Below are positions 24,076 through 32,774 of a stretch of DNA of 64,000 bases, one piece after another (the first letter of the stretch is position 1; each line of letters starts with the position of its first letter). The notes beneath the pieces are model-generated. The model was given only the letters and a program-made list of their open reading frames with translations. It ran no database searches and was not told where the DNA came from. A program made the translations under genes and the position numbers. The stretch covers positions 1 to 64,000 of the forward strand of contig CACYTI010000012.1 of assembly GCA_902777275.1 (NCBI GenBank). Direction: 5' to 3'. Origin of the DNA: an uncultured Ruminococcus sp. (GTDB lineage Bacteria; Bacillota; Clostridia; Oscillospirales; Acutalibacteraceae).

Positions 24076-24927
24076 ATGAAAAAAGTATTGTTTGTTGCAG
24101 CGGCTGCCGCTCTGATTATTGCGGGCTGCGGTCAAAGCGAATCTTCATCTGATAATTCTGCCGCTCAAAGCAGTATTATTTCGGAAACCGACGGCAATGC
24201 AGCTGCCGGTGCTTCGAGTGCTTCAGGTGCTGCGGGCTTTTCGGGCGGTTCGGAAACAACGGGAACTCCTTCTGCTTCGGGCAGTACACAAGGTGTAAGC
24301 GGGACGGGGCAGTCCTCTATATCCGAAAGCGGAAGCGTTGACGGCGATTCGCAGAAAAAGCTGATAAATATAACCGCCATTTCTCAATATCCCGAGCTTC
24401 CCACCGGCTGCGAGGTGACGTCTTTAGCCACCGTGCTGAACTATTACGGAATTGACATCGACAAGTGCGACATTGGAGATAATTACCTTGACAAGGGCGA
24501 CGTGGGAACGGTCGATTTTCACGAGGCTTTTGAGGGCGACCCGAGAGACGAAAGCTCCTTTGGCTGCTACGCTCCCGTTGTTGTAAAAGCGGCTGAGAAA
24601 ATTTTAAGCGAGCGTCAGTCTCAGCTCACGGTGAGCGAGGTCTCGGGCAGCGAGCTTGAAGCTCTGTTTGCATACACCGACAAGGATATCCCCGTTATTG
24701 TGTGGGGCACTCAGGATTGTCAGCAGGGTCAGTACACCGTTACATGGAATGTTGACGGAAGGGATCTGACATGGTTCTCGCCCGAGCATTGCATGGTGTT
24801 GGCGGGCTACAGCGACAGCTCCGTGTGGGTCGCCGACCCGATCTACGGCGAAATAAAGCAATATGACATTAACGTTTTCAAGTCGTGCTACGATTCGCTG
24901 TATAAGCAGGCTATTGTTATTCAATAA
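24076..24927 (+). CDS. Lipoprotein with C39-like peptidase domain
   Basis: A 283-residue secreted lipoprotein: signal peptide, lipobox IAGC, a Ser/Gly-rich linker to about residue 90, then a peptidase C39_2-like papain-fold domain. The candidate catalytic Cys is in ELPTGCEVTSLATVLNYYG, the His in PEHCMVLAGY and the Asp in WVADPIYG. It probably cuts a peptide or cross-link outside the cell. It lies 10 bp after the PASTA/SH3 gene and is surely in the same operon. Confidence 0.82.
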   Translation: MKKVLFVAAAAALIIAGCGQSESSSDNSAAQSSIISETDGNAAAGASSASGAAGFSGGSETTGTPSASGSTQGVSGTGQSSISESGSVDGDSQKKLINITAISQYPELPTGCEVTSLATVLNYYGIDIDKCDIGDNYLDKGDVGTVDFHEAFEGDPRDESSFGCYAPVVVKAAEKILSERQSQLTVSEVSGSELEALFAYTDKDIPVIVWGTQDCQQGQYTVTWNVDGRDLTWFSPEHCMVLAGYSDSSVWVADPIYGEIKQYDINVFKSCYDSLYKQAIVIQ

Positions 24928-24960
24928 TCAGCGTTAATAATTATTATAAAACGAAAAAAT

Positions 24961-25002
24961 ATCCGGACCCTTTTCCGAGAAGTAAGGGGTTCGGATAAAT
25001 TT
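24961..25002. terminator. Shared terminator
   Basis: ATCCGGACCC pairs with GGGTTCGGAT (one G-T pair), followed by AAATTTTTG, between converging genes. Confidence 0.7.
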
Positions 25003-25013
25003 TTGTTTATATT

Positions 25014-25514
25014 CTAAATCAGAAAAAAGAATACAAAACCGCACACAATTCCTATCGCCATTCCCGCAATAACATCGTGAACGTAATGTGCTCCCGCCAA
25101 AATGCGTGAAACCGCTATAAGCGCCGATATGACCGTGAAAGCTATTCCTAAAGGCACATTAACATACAGAAACGCGAACGAGATAATAAAAGCGCTTGCA
25201 GTATGCCGGCTGGGAAAGCTCTTTCCGTTTGTATCCTTTTGAAAAACAGACGGTTTGCCGTATTTTTCATAAGGGCGTTTTTCATTTATGACTATGCGGA
25301 GAACTGCCACCGCAACATATACTCCTAACGGCACAAGGGTAAGCCTTAAAAGCTCGCCGCGCAGGAAAAAGAAAGCGTATATCAGCAGCAGCGGATAAGC
25401 CGCTAACATCAAAAGCGGCAATGCCTTGTAAACAAAATGAAGAGTATATCGCGCGGTCTTATTTTCGGCGAAAAAATCCACGCTTTTTTCAAATATTACT
25501 CGGTTAATACTCAT
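25014..25514 (-). CDS. PAP2-family membrane phosphatase
   Basis: A 166-residue membrane phosphatase of the PAP2 type, acting on a lipid phosphate or pyrophosphate such as undecaprenyl pyrophosphate or phosphatidylglycerol phosphate. The three signature blocks are present: KRPYEKYG, SFPSRHTASAF and SRILAGAHYVHDVIAG, with membrane helices between them. It is the last gene of a ylbJ-asnB-PAP2 run on the minus strand, 59 bp after asnB. Substrate is open. Confidence 0.9.
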   Translation of the reverse strand: MSINRVIFEKSVDFFAENKTARYTLHFVYKALPLLMLAAYPLLLIYAFFFLRGELLRLTLVPLGVYVAVAVLRIVINEKRPYEKYGKPSVFQKDTNGKSFPSRHTASAFIISFAFLYVNVPLGIAFTVISALIAVSRILAGAHYVHDVIAGMAIGIVCGFVFFFLI

Positions 25515-25573
25515 TTTTTCTCATTAAAAGACGGGCGCTTAACAGCGCGGTTTGATAATTCTGTGATAATATT

Positions 25574-27418
25574 TTACCATACTTCGGGTTCGATTTCAAC
25601 CTTATATTTATCAAACCAGTAATCAAGCTCAATTATATACGCCAAAATCTGCGGAGCCTGCATAAGCTGGCCGTACCACGGTTCTTTAACGCGTTCCGGG
25701 TGTTCAATAATTTCCTCAACGGCTTTTTTGTTAAGCAGGGCAGTCAGGATATTATTCTTTTTAAGAATTAGCCTTACTCTCTTCGCGCATTCCTCAAAAT
25801 AAACGGGGTTGTGGGTTTTGGGGTAAGGGCTTTTTTTGCGCCACGCGATTTTTTCGGGAAGCACATCCTCAAATGCCTTTCGCACGATACCCTTTTCTCT
25901 GCCGCCCCATGCTTTCAGCTTCCACGGCATATTGTAGGCGTATTCGACCAGCCTGTAGTCGCAGAAGGGCACTCGCACCTCAAGTCCGCTGAACATTGAG
26001 CACCTGTCCTTGCGCTCAAGCAGGCATTGCATGAACCAGTAAAAGTTCAGGAAAAACATCTCGCGCATCCGGGCGTCCTCTTCGGAGTCGGAGGGGAGCT
26101 TCGGGGCGCGTTTTACTGTGTCAAGATATCTTTGCCGCACATATTCTTCTCCGCGCGGCAGCACTCCCGATCGAAGTATCGACCTTCGCACATCCTGACT
26201 GCGCGACCACGGAAAGCAGTCCTCGAATAATATATCACGGTTGAAGTACCACGGATATCCTCCGAAAAGCTCGTCGGCGCACTCGCCCGACAGTGCAACG
26301 GTGTAGTCGCGTTTTATCTCTCTGCAAAACATCAGCAGAGACGCGTCAACGTCCACATAGCCGGGCAGATCGCGTGCTTCAACGCTTTCATACAACGCGT
26401 CGGCTAAAAGGGTGTTGTCGATAAGCACCTCGGTATGGCGGGTCCCCGCGTCCTTTGACATCAGCTTTATATATTCGTCATCGCGGTTCGGCTGAAACTT
26501 GCTCTTGGTAAAGTACAGTGAGTTGCCGCTGTACTCGACCGAGTAAGTCACGGGCTTGCCTAACTTTCGGGCGCGGTTGTATTGTGAGGCGGTCTTGACT
26601 ATGACGCTGCTGTCAAGTCCTCCCGAAAGCAGCATACACAGCGGAACGTCGCTGACAAGCTGACGCTCGACCGCGTCCGTCAAAAGAAATCGCGTTTTTT
26701 CAAGCGTTTCGGTTTCGCTGTCCGTGTGCTCCTTTGCCTCTATTTTAAAATAAGTCTGCCTTTTTAAAACGCCGTCTTTATATAACGCCGATTCTCCCGG
26801 AAGCAGCTCCTTCACGCCCTTGAAAATGCCGCAGCCGGGAGTGCGCGCGGGTCCTAAAAAAAATATCTCGTTTAAGCCCTGTTCGTTAATCACCGGGCGA
26901 ACTATCCCGCTTTGGAGCAGAGCCTTGATTTCAGAGCCGAATATCAGACCGCCCGCGTATTCGTAAAAAAACAGCGGCTTTACGCCGATTTTGTCACGGC
27001 ACAAAAACAGGCTACGTTCGCGGGTGTCAAAAACCGCAAACGCGAAAATCCCGTTCAGCTTTTCGCCGCAGCGGGTTCCGTATTTCATGTACGCTTTGAG
27101 CACGACCTCGGTGTCGCTGTGTCCGCGAAAATGATAGCCGTCGGCGCGCAGCTCCTCGCGCAGCTCGGAAGTGTTGTACAGCTCGCCGTTGTACACAATA
27201 ACGCAGGTTTTATCCCTGTGGCGGGCTGACATCGGCTGCTTGCCGTTTTCGCGGTCGATCACGACCAGCCGGCGGTGTATAAGAGCGGCGTCGCCGTTTA
27301 TATATATCCCGTTTTCATCGGGACCCCGCCGCTCAAGGCTTTCCGAGATCGCTTTCAGCCTTTCGCCGCGCTCAACCATTTTGCTGTCCTTTTCTATCCA
27401 TCCTGCGATTCCGCACAT
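25574..27418 (-). CDS. asnB: Asparagine synthetase B, glutamine-hydrolysing
   Basis: Makes asparagine from aspartate, ATP and glutamine. The 614-residue protein has the N-terminal Ntn glutaminase (catalytic C2 in MCGIAGWI, then LERRGPDENGIY, VIVYNGELYN and GHSDTE) and the C-terminal synthetase with the PP-loop LLSGGLDSSV and SGECADELFGGYPW. GGGA precedes the ATG. Because it lies within a ylbJ-asnB-PAP2 run, a role in sporulation or wall amidation is also possible, as AsnB-type enzymes can amidate wall peptides. Confidence 0.95.
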   Translation of the reverse strand: MCGIAGWIEKDSKMVERGERLKAISESLERRGPDENGIYINGDAALIHRRLVVIDRENGKQPMSARHRDKTCVIVYNGELYNTSELREELRADGYHFRGHSDTEVVLKAYMKYGTRCGEKLNGIFAFAVFDTRERSLFLCRDKIGVKPLFFYEYAGGLIFGSEIKALLQSGIVRPVINEQGLNEIFFLGPARTPGCGIFKGVKELLPGESALYKDGVLKRQTYFKIEAKEHTDSETETLEKTRFLLTDAVERQLVSDVPLCMLLSGGLDSSVIVKTASQYNRARKLGKPVTYSVEYSGNSLYFTKSKFQPNRDDEYIKLMSKDAGTRHTEVLIDNTLLADALYESVEARDLPGYVDVDASLLMFCREIKRDYTVALSGECADELFGGYPWYFNRDILFEDCFPWSRSQDVRRSILRSGVLPRGEEYVRQRYLDTVKRAPKLPSDSEEDARMREMFFLNFYWFMQCLLERKDRCSMFSGLEVRVPFCDYRLVEYAYNMPWKLKAWGGREKGIVRKAFEDVLPEKIAWRKKSPYPKTHNPVYFEECAKRVRLILKKNNILTALLNKKAVEEIIEHPERVKEPWYGQLMQAPQILAYIIELDYWFDKYKVEIEPEVW

Positions 27419-27456
27419 ACGGAAATCCCTCCCAAAGCTTGATTTATTTTCTTATC

Positions 27457-28506
27457 TTATCTTATCTGTTTTACGCTTATCAAAAAGCAGATTATCACTC
27501 CTATCAGCAGTGCTCCCGAAAGAAGACTTCCCCCGAACAGGGCGGCACCGCTCACCTGCGACGTTGAGAATACGGCAGTCTCTCTCGGTAATAACTTGAG
27601 TACGAAATGAGTGAGCAAAGCGGTCAGCAATCCCTGAATAATTCTGAATAAGAAAAATAATGGCTTGCTGATACCGATATCGCCCAGTGCCGCGAAAATC
27701 TGACAGTGAACGCACAAGCCGCCAAAGCCTATCGCAAAAGCGATTTGCTCGACCGTGCCGTTCTTTGCCAGCCTTGAAACCGCGCCGCTGACCTCTAAAG
27801 CGACAGCGCAAGCCGTTTGAACGGCTTCGTTTTTTATAAGCTGTCCCAAAATTCCCGTAACCGAGGAAAAGAGCACCGCGAACGCGCAAATCATCAGCAT
27901 TCCGCGTGCCGCTGCCGCGACCGATTCAACAAGGGCGCGGTAAAAGGAAGGTGAGGGCGGCTGTGCAGTCATCGCAGGCTCTTGAACGTCGTTTTTTCCG
28001 AAAATCAGCCTTGCGAAAAGCCCCGTTATTATCACAGACAACGCCTGAGACGCCAAAATTATTGCTCCCGTTTCCGCGCTGTTTAGCAGAGTCGCGCCCG
28101 TAAAGCTTATTACAAAGCCCGGACCTGCACACACCATGAATAGCGCAGCGTGACGCGCTTCCTTTTCGCTTATAATTCCCTGACTGTACAGCGCAGCCGC
28201 TCCCGCCGCGCCGACGGGGTAGCCTCCGATAAGGCTCATTATAAGCACGGGAACCAACGCGCCGTTCAGTCCGAATATTCGTTTAGCAGGGCGATGCAAA
28301 AGCCTGCCCGCTCGGGTAAATATCCCGCATCGCGCGAATAGCTGAGTCACCGCCATGAACGGAAACAGCGAGGGAGCGAGCACGCCTAAGCAAAGCTTGA
28401 TTCCCTGCTCGGCTCCGTCGCGGCTGCCCTGAGAGCACACCGTGAGCAGCGCGCAGACGCCCGCAGCCGCGGCAGCCTTTAATGCGGCGGATTTTTTTGT
28501 TGCCAT
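27457..28506 (-). CDS. ylbJ: YlbJ-like sporulation membrane protein
   Basis: A 349-residue multi-span membrane protein with the nucleoside-recognition (Gate) fold: PSLFPFMAVTQL, SLIGGYPVGA and GPGFVISFTGA. These are the landmarks of YlbJ, needed for spore maturation in Bacillus, and of its clostridial relatives. It is divergent from yqfC, another sporulation gene, with 57 bp between start codons, which supports the call. It leads the run with asnB and the PAP2 gene. Confidence 0.82.
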   Translation of the reverse strand: MATKKSAALKAAAAAGVCALLTVCSQGSRDGAEQGIKLCLGVLAPSLFPFMAVTQLFARCGIFTRAGRLLHRPAKRIFGLNGALVPVLIMSLIGGYPVGAAGAAALYSQGIISEKEARHAALFMVCAGPGFVISFTGATLLNSAETGAIILASQALSVIITGLFARLIFGKNDVQEPAMTAQPPSPSFYRALVESVAAAARGMLMICAFAVLFSSVTGILGQLIKNEAVQTACAVALEVSGAVSRLAKNGTVEQIAFAIGFGGLCVHCQIFAALGDIGISKPLFFLFRIIQGLLTALLTHFVLKLLPRETAVFSTSQVSGAALFGGSLLSGALLIGVIICFLISVKQIR

Positions 28507-28563
28507 GATATCACCGATAATAATTATGCCGCAAAGCGAATAAATATTATCGAGGTGACAAAA

Positions 28564-28821
28564 ATGGCAAATAATCGGTCGCGGTTTTCAAATTCACCGC
28601 GTATGGATATGGGTTTCGCTCCGCTGATTGAAGCTGTCGGAAACCGTCAGGTCACGGTGGAGGGTTCGGCGGGCGTTCTTCTTTACGAAAACGAGTCAAT
28701 AAAGCTGAGCGTTGGCAGAATGGTGATAGCCTTCTGCGGCCGTGGTCTGAGACTGCGGTGTATATCGGGCTCCTGTGTGGAAATAACGGGTTTTATTTCT
28801 AAAATAGAATTTTTATGCTGA
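28564..28821 (+). CDS. yqfC: Sporulation protein YqfC
   Basis: An 85-residue YabP/YqfC-family protein, made in the mother cell in Bacillus under SigE. The body GNRQVTVEGSAGVLLYENES and the ending SGSCVEITGFISKIEF are typical. The ATG at 28564 fits GAGGTGA; a GTG nine bases earlier lies inside that site. yqfD follows 10 bp later, the conserved order. Confidence 0.88.
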   Translation: MANNRSRFSNSPRMDMGFAPLIEAVGNRQVTVEGSAGVLLYENESIKLSVGRMVIAFCGRGLRLRCISGSCVEITGFISKIEFLC

Positions 28822-28831
28822 GGGTGAATCT

Positions 28832-30010
28832 ATGCTTCTGCAATTGTTACGGTTCTTTAAGGGCTATGTGCGTTTTCGCGCAAAGGGAAGATCGCCCGAG
28901 AGATTTATAAACCTGACCGCTCAAAACGGAATAAGCTTGTGGGATGCTCAGCCGGTCGCAGGTGGGATAGAGGCGTGCATGACGGTCAGGGACTACAGGA
29001 TAATAATGAAAACCGCCCGAAGAGCGTCTGTTACGACTCGGATAACCAAAAAGCGCGGAGTTCCGTTTTTGGCTGCAAAATATCGCGGAAGGATAGGAAT
29101 ACCTGTCGGAGCGGCTTTGGGGATCGTTCTGCTGATCGTGCTTTCGCGGTTTATCTGGACGATCGACATAAACGGAACAGAAAATTTAAGCGAAGCAAGG
29201 CTGCGGACGCTGCTCAGCGAAAGCGGTGTAAAAATCGGCGCTGACAAATATTATATTGATACGGATAAGGTAAAGCGCGACATTCTGCTTGAGGTTGAGG
29301 AGCTTAGCTGGCTCAGCGTAAATATATACGGCTGCCATGCCGACGTTGAGTTCAAGGAAAAAACCAAAAAGCCCGAGCTTGACGAAACAGACTCGCCCTG
29401 CAATTTAAAAGCAACGCAAGACGGAGTAATTACAGGAATAACGGCAGGCGAGGGCAAGCCGCAGGTAAAGGTGGGCAGCGGAGTTGCAAAGGGCGATTTG
29501 CTTGTAAGCGGAGTAACGCTTACAAAGGATAACAAGATCCGCTGTGTGCGCGCAAGGGGAGAGGTTTGCGCGGATATTATTTCCGAAAAGGAAATAAAAC
29601 TTCCGAAAACCTATATTTATAATTCGATTTCGGAAAATAAATCTGACCGCTTCCGATTGAGCTTTTTGGGGGCTCAGCTTCCGTGCTCGCTTTCGTTCAG
29701 GTTTTTTGACAATGAGGTTTATACGCGCAGCGAGTCTTTTCTAAATGTAGGCGGCAAGGCTCTTCCGCTCGGCTTTGTTACCGAAACGGCGCATGAGGTC
29801 ACATCCGTTGAGCTCCGTACCGACCGGGAGCAGGCGCGGAAAGTTTTTAACAAATCGCTTATGCTTTTTGAAGTTTTTGAAAAGGCGGAAGCGAAAATAG
29901 TTTCAAAGGATTATAAAATATCCGAAACGCCCGGCAGCTACGTCTGTGAGGCAAAACTTGTTTTCAACGAAAATATTGCCGAACCTGTTGATTTCAGCGC
30001 GGAAGAATAG
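28832..30010 (+). CDS. yqfD: Sporulation protein YqfD
   Basis: A 392-residue membrane-anchored protein required for sporulation in Bacillus. It starts with a small cytoplasmic domain (GYVRFRAKGRSPERFINL), has one strong membrane helix at about residues 91-110 (IGIPVGAALGIVLLIVLSRF) and a long outer part with a POTRA/FtsQ-like beginning (TENLSEARLRTLL) and a stabiliser region. GAGGGTGA precedes the ATG. In Bacillus the next gene is phoH; here it is a YmdB-like phosphodiesterase. Confidence 0.92.
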   Translation: MLLQLLRFFKGYVRFRAKGRSPERFINLTAQNGISLWDAQPVAGGIEACMTVRDYRIIMKTARRASVTTRITKKRGVPFLAAKYRGRIGIPVGAALGIVLLIVLSRFIWTIDINGTENLSEARLRTLLSESGVKIGADKYYIDTDKVKRDILLEVEELSWLSVNIYGCHADVEFKEKTKKPELDETDSPCNLKATQDGVITGITAGEGKPQVKVGSGVAKGDLLVSGVTLTKDNKIRCVRARGEVCADIISEKEIKLPKTYIYNSISENKSDRFRLSFLGAQLPCSLSFRFFDNEVYTRSESFLNVGGKALPLGFVTETAHEVTSVELRTDREQARKVFNKSLMLFEVFEKAEAKIVSKDYKISETPGSYVCEAKLVFNENIAEPVDFSAEE

Positions 30011-30074
30011 TATAATGATTCGGGAAAGCCGAATAGCAGGCGTTTCCGCAAATTATTTGACGGGAAATGAAACG

Positions 30075-30848
30075 ATGAGGATTTTATGTATCGGCGATGT
30101 TGTGGGCAGTATAGGCTGCCGCTTTCTGCGCTCCAAGCTGCCCGCGCTGAAAAGAGTAAAGGGCGTTGATCTGGTCATCTGCAATGGAGAGAATTCCGCC
30201 GACGGCAACGGAATAACGCCGACCTCGGCAAAGTTTCTCTTTGACAGCGGAGTTGACGCCATCACCTTGGGCAACCACGCGTTCCGCCGCAGAGAAGCTT
30301 ACGATTACTTTGACAGCAGTCCGTTTGTGGCGCGTCCCGCGAATTTTCCGGACAGCTCCGCGCCGGGCAGAGGCATAGTCAATATCGACTGCGGCAGGCG
30401 GATCGTCAGCGTCATCAATCTTATGGGGAATATGTATCTTGAAAGCGGGCTCGACTGTGCCTTCGACGTGATCGACCGTATGCTTGAAAAAGCCGTCGGC
30501 AATATTATCATCGTTGATTTTCACGCCGAGGCTACGAGCGAAAAGCGCGCAATGGGATATTACCTCGACGGCAGGGTCAGCGCTGTGTTCGGCACTCATA
30601 CTCATGTGCAGACCTCGGACGCTCAGGTGCTCCCTATGGGCACGGGCTACATCACCGACGCCGGCATGACAGGCACGGTCCATTCGGTACTCGGCGTAAA
30701 AACGGACATAGTTATCCAAAAGTTCAGGACAAAGCTGCCCGCCCGTTTTGACTTAGCTGACGGGCGATGCAAGATGGAATGTGTTATTTTTGATATTGAC
30801 GACCGCAGCGGAAGATGTGTGAACGTCGAAAGCTTGCGAATTGAATGA
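30075..30848 (+). CDS. YmdB-family metallophosphoesterase
   Basis: A 257-residue calcineurin-like phosphodiesterase of the YmdB/TIGR00282 family, which hydrolyses 2',3'-cyclic nucleotides in Bacillus. The metal ligands are in CIGDVVGSIG, VICNGENSADGNGIT, LGNHAFRR, VDFHAEATSEK and GTHTHVQTSDAQ. The ATG at 30075 is chosen because the conserved chain starts there and GGGA is 9 bases upstream; a longer frame overlaps the yqfD end. It is probably in the yqfCD operon. Confidence 0.92.
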   Translation: MRILCIGDVVGSIGCRFLRSKLPALKRVKGVDLVICNGENSADGNGITPTSAKFLFDSGVDAITLGNHAFRRREAYDYFDSSPFVARPANFPDSSAPGRGIVNIDCGRRIVSVINLMGNMYLESGLDCAFDVIDRMLEKAVGNIIIVDFHAEATSEKRAMGYYLDGRVSAVFGTHTHVQTSDAQVLPMGTGYITDAGMTGTVHSVLGVKTDIVIQKFRTKLPARFDLADGRCKMECVIFDIDDRSGRCVNVESLRIE

Positions 30849-30878
30849 TGAAAAATTCATTTTTTTCTCATTAAACTA

Positions 30879-30907
30879 TTGAAATTGAGAAAAAAAACTT
30901 GTATAAT
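30879..30907 (+). promoter_or_regulatory. Promoter of fakA
   Basis: TTGAAA, 17 bp, TATAAT, 47 bp before the ATG. Confidence 0.75.
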
Positions 30908-30953
30908 AATGGATAGTAGTGTAAAACTCATTGTTTACGAAGGATGTGCTTCA

Positions 30954-32612
30954 ATGATTAACGGAGAGATTTTAAAAAACGCAATTATTTCGGGCGCTCA
31001 TAACATCAGCGTACAGAAAAAACACATTAACGACCTTAACATTTTCCCTGTTCCCGACGGCGACACCGGCACCAATATGTCAATGACGATCATGGCGGCG
31101 GCAAAAGCGCTTGAGGATTTTGAGGGAGGATCAGCCGGCGAGGTTGCTAACGTCACCGCGAAAGCTATGCTCAGGGGAGCCAGAGGCAACTCGGGCGTTA
31201 TCACCTCTATCCTGTTCAGAGGCTTTTCTCAGGGCTTGAAGGATATGGAAGAGATAAACGGCAAAGATATAGCTGCCGCGCTGGGTATCGGCGTTGACGC
31301 GGCTTACAAGGCTGTAGCAAAGCCTACCGAGGGTACGATTCTCACCGTTGCGCGTATGGCGTACGAGGCAGGTGTTGAAGCGTCCCGCGAGAACACAGAT
31401 CCCGTTTTCGTTTGGCAGGCGATCGTCAACAAGGCAAACGACGCGCTCGCCATGACTCCCGAGCTTCTTCCCGTGCTTAAAAGAGCGGGCGTAGTAGACG
31501 CGGGCGGCAAGGGCCTTTGCTCTATTTTCGAGGGAATGCTCTGCTATATCAAGGACGGCGAGATCGTTGAGTACGAGGAGACCCAGACGCTCACGATGGA
31601 TTCCTTTGACAGCGCCGTTGCTGAGTTCGACGACGATATCGAGTTTACCTACTGCACCGAGATCATCGTCGGCAGAGAGCCCGAATGTTCTCTTGAGCCT
31701 GACGATTTGAGAAGCTTTCTCCAGACCATCGGCGATTGTGTCGTTATGGTCAATGACGAAGAAATAATCAAGATCCATGTTCACACCGAAACGCCCAACG
31801 TTGTGTTGGAAAAGGGTCTGCTTTACGGTCAGCTCCTTGCCGTTAAGGTCGAGAACATGAAAGAACAGCATAAAAATGCCAAGAAGAGCAGCAAGAAGTC
31901 TTCCAAGAAGAGCAAGAAGAAAGAGGAATTTCCTTTTGCCGAGCCCACAGAGCAATTTGGTTTTGTTGCCGTGGCAGCCGGTGAGGGTGTGAAGAACCTC
32001 TTCCACGATTTGGGATGCACAAACGTCGTTTCCGGCGGACAGAGCATGAACCCGAGCACCGACGATATTTTGGAAGCTGTTCTCGGCACTCCCGCAAAGA
32101 ACGTTCTTGTTCTGCCCAACAACAAGAATATCATTCTCGCTGCCGAGCAGGTCATTCCGCTTGTCACCGACAGAAAGGTCACTATCGTACCCACCCGCAC
32201 CATTCCTCAGGGCATGACCGCCATGTTAAACTTTGACCCGGATTCTTCCGCCGAGAGCAACGCTCAGGTAATGCTTGACGCGGCTCACGGAGTAGGCACC
32301 GGTCTTGTAACCTTCGCGGCGCGCAACAGCGAGTTCGACGGCAGAAAGATCAAAGAGGGCGACATCATCGCGCTTAAGAACGGCAAGCTCACGATCACCG
32401 ATAAGAGCCCGGTCAAGGCTTTGATAAAGCTCGCCAAGGATATGGTACACCGCGACACCTCGTTTATCACTTTGATTTACGGCGAGGAAATCACCGAAGA
32501 AGATGCCGGCAAAGCATACGAGGAGCTTCGCGACAGATTCGGCTCACGCGCCGACGTTTCGCTGGTAAAGGGCGACCAGCCTATTTACTACTTCATTCTC
32601 AGTGTAGAATAA
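30954..32612 (+). CDS. fakA: Fatty acid kinase catalytic subunit FakA (YloV/DAK2 family)
   Basis: Phosphorylates fatty acids held by FakB/DegV proteins so exogenous fatty acids can enter lipid synthesis. The 552-residue chain has the Dhak-L-type kinase domain (NIFPVPDGDTGTNMSMT, MLRGARGNSGVI, KRAGVVDAGGKGLCSIFEGM), a middle domain and the C-terminal YloV domain. Unusual is the Lys/Ser-rich stretch at residues 303-323, longer and more basic than the usual hinge. AAGGATG precedes the ATG. recG follows, as in Bacillus near yloV. Confidence 0.93.
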   Translation: MINGEILKNAIISGAHNISVQKKHINDLNIFPVPDGDTGTNMSMTIMAAAKALEDFEGGSAGEVANVTAKAMLRGARGNSGVITSILFRGFSQGLKDMEEINGKDIAAALGIGVDAAYKAVAKPTEGTILTVARMAYEAGVEASRENTDPVFVWQAIVNKANDALAMTPELLPVLKRAGVVDAGGKGLCSIFEGMLCYIKDGEIVEYEETQTLTMDSFDSAVAEFDDDIEFTYCTEIIVGREPECSLEPDDLRSFLQTIGDCVVMVNDEEIIKIHVHTETPNVVLEKGLLYGQLLAVKVENMKEQHKNAKKSSKKSSKKSKKKEEFPFAEPTEQFGFVAVAAGEGVKNLFHDLGCTNVVSGGQSMNPSTDDILEAVLGTPAKNVLVLPNNKNIILAAEQVIPLVTDRKVTIVPTRTIPQGMTAMLNFDPDSSAESNAQVMLDAAHGVGTGLVTFAARNSEFDGRKIKEGDIIALKNGKLTITDKSPVKALIKLAKDMVHRDTSFITLIYGEEITEEDAGKAYEELRDRFGSRADVSLVKGDQPIYYFILSVE

Positions 32613-32727
32613 TGCGCGGCGGGCGCTCTCACCCGCCTGCGGAAGATTTGTCTTTTCAATTGGTTTTTAACTGGTTTTCGACTGAAAAAGAGAAGCTTCC
32701 GATAATAAAAGATAGAATAAAAACTGC

Positions 32728-32761
32728 TGAAAGGGCAGGGGCTTGCCTCTGCCTTTTACTT
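32728..32761 (+). terminator. Possible terminator after fakA
   Basis: AAAGGGCAGGGG can pair with CCTCTGCCTTTT with small mismatches, before a T-rich stretch. It lies directly before recG, so it may be leaky. Confidence 0.5.
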
Positions 32762-32774
32762 TTCATATAAAAGA

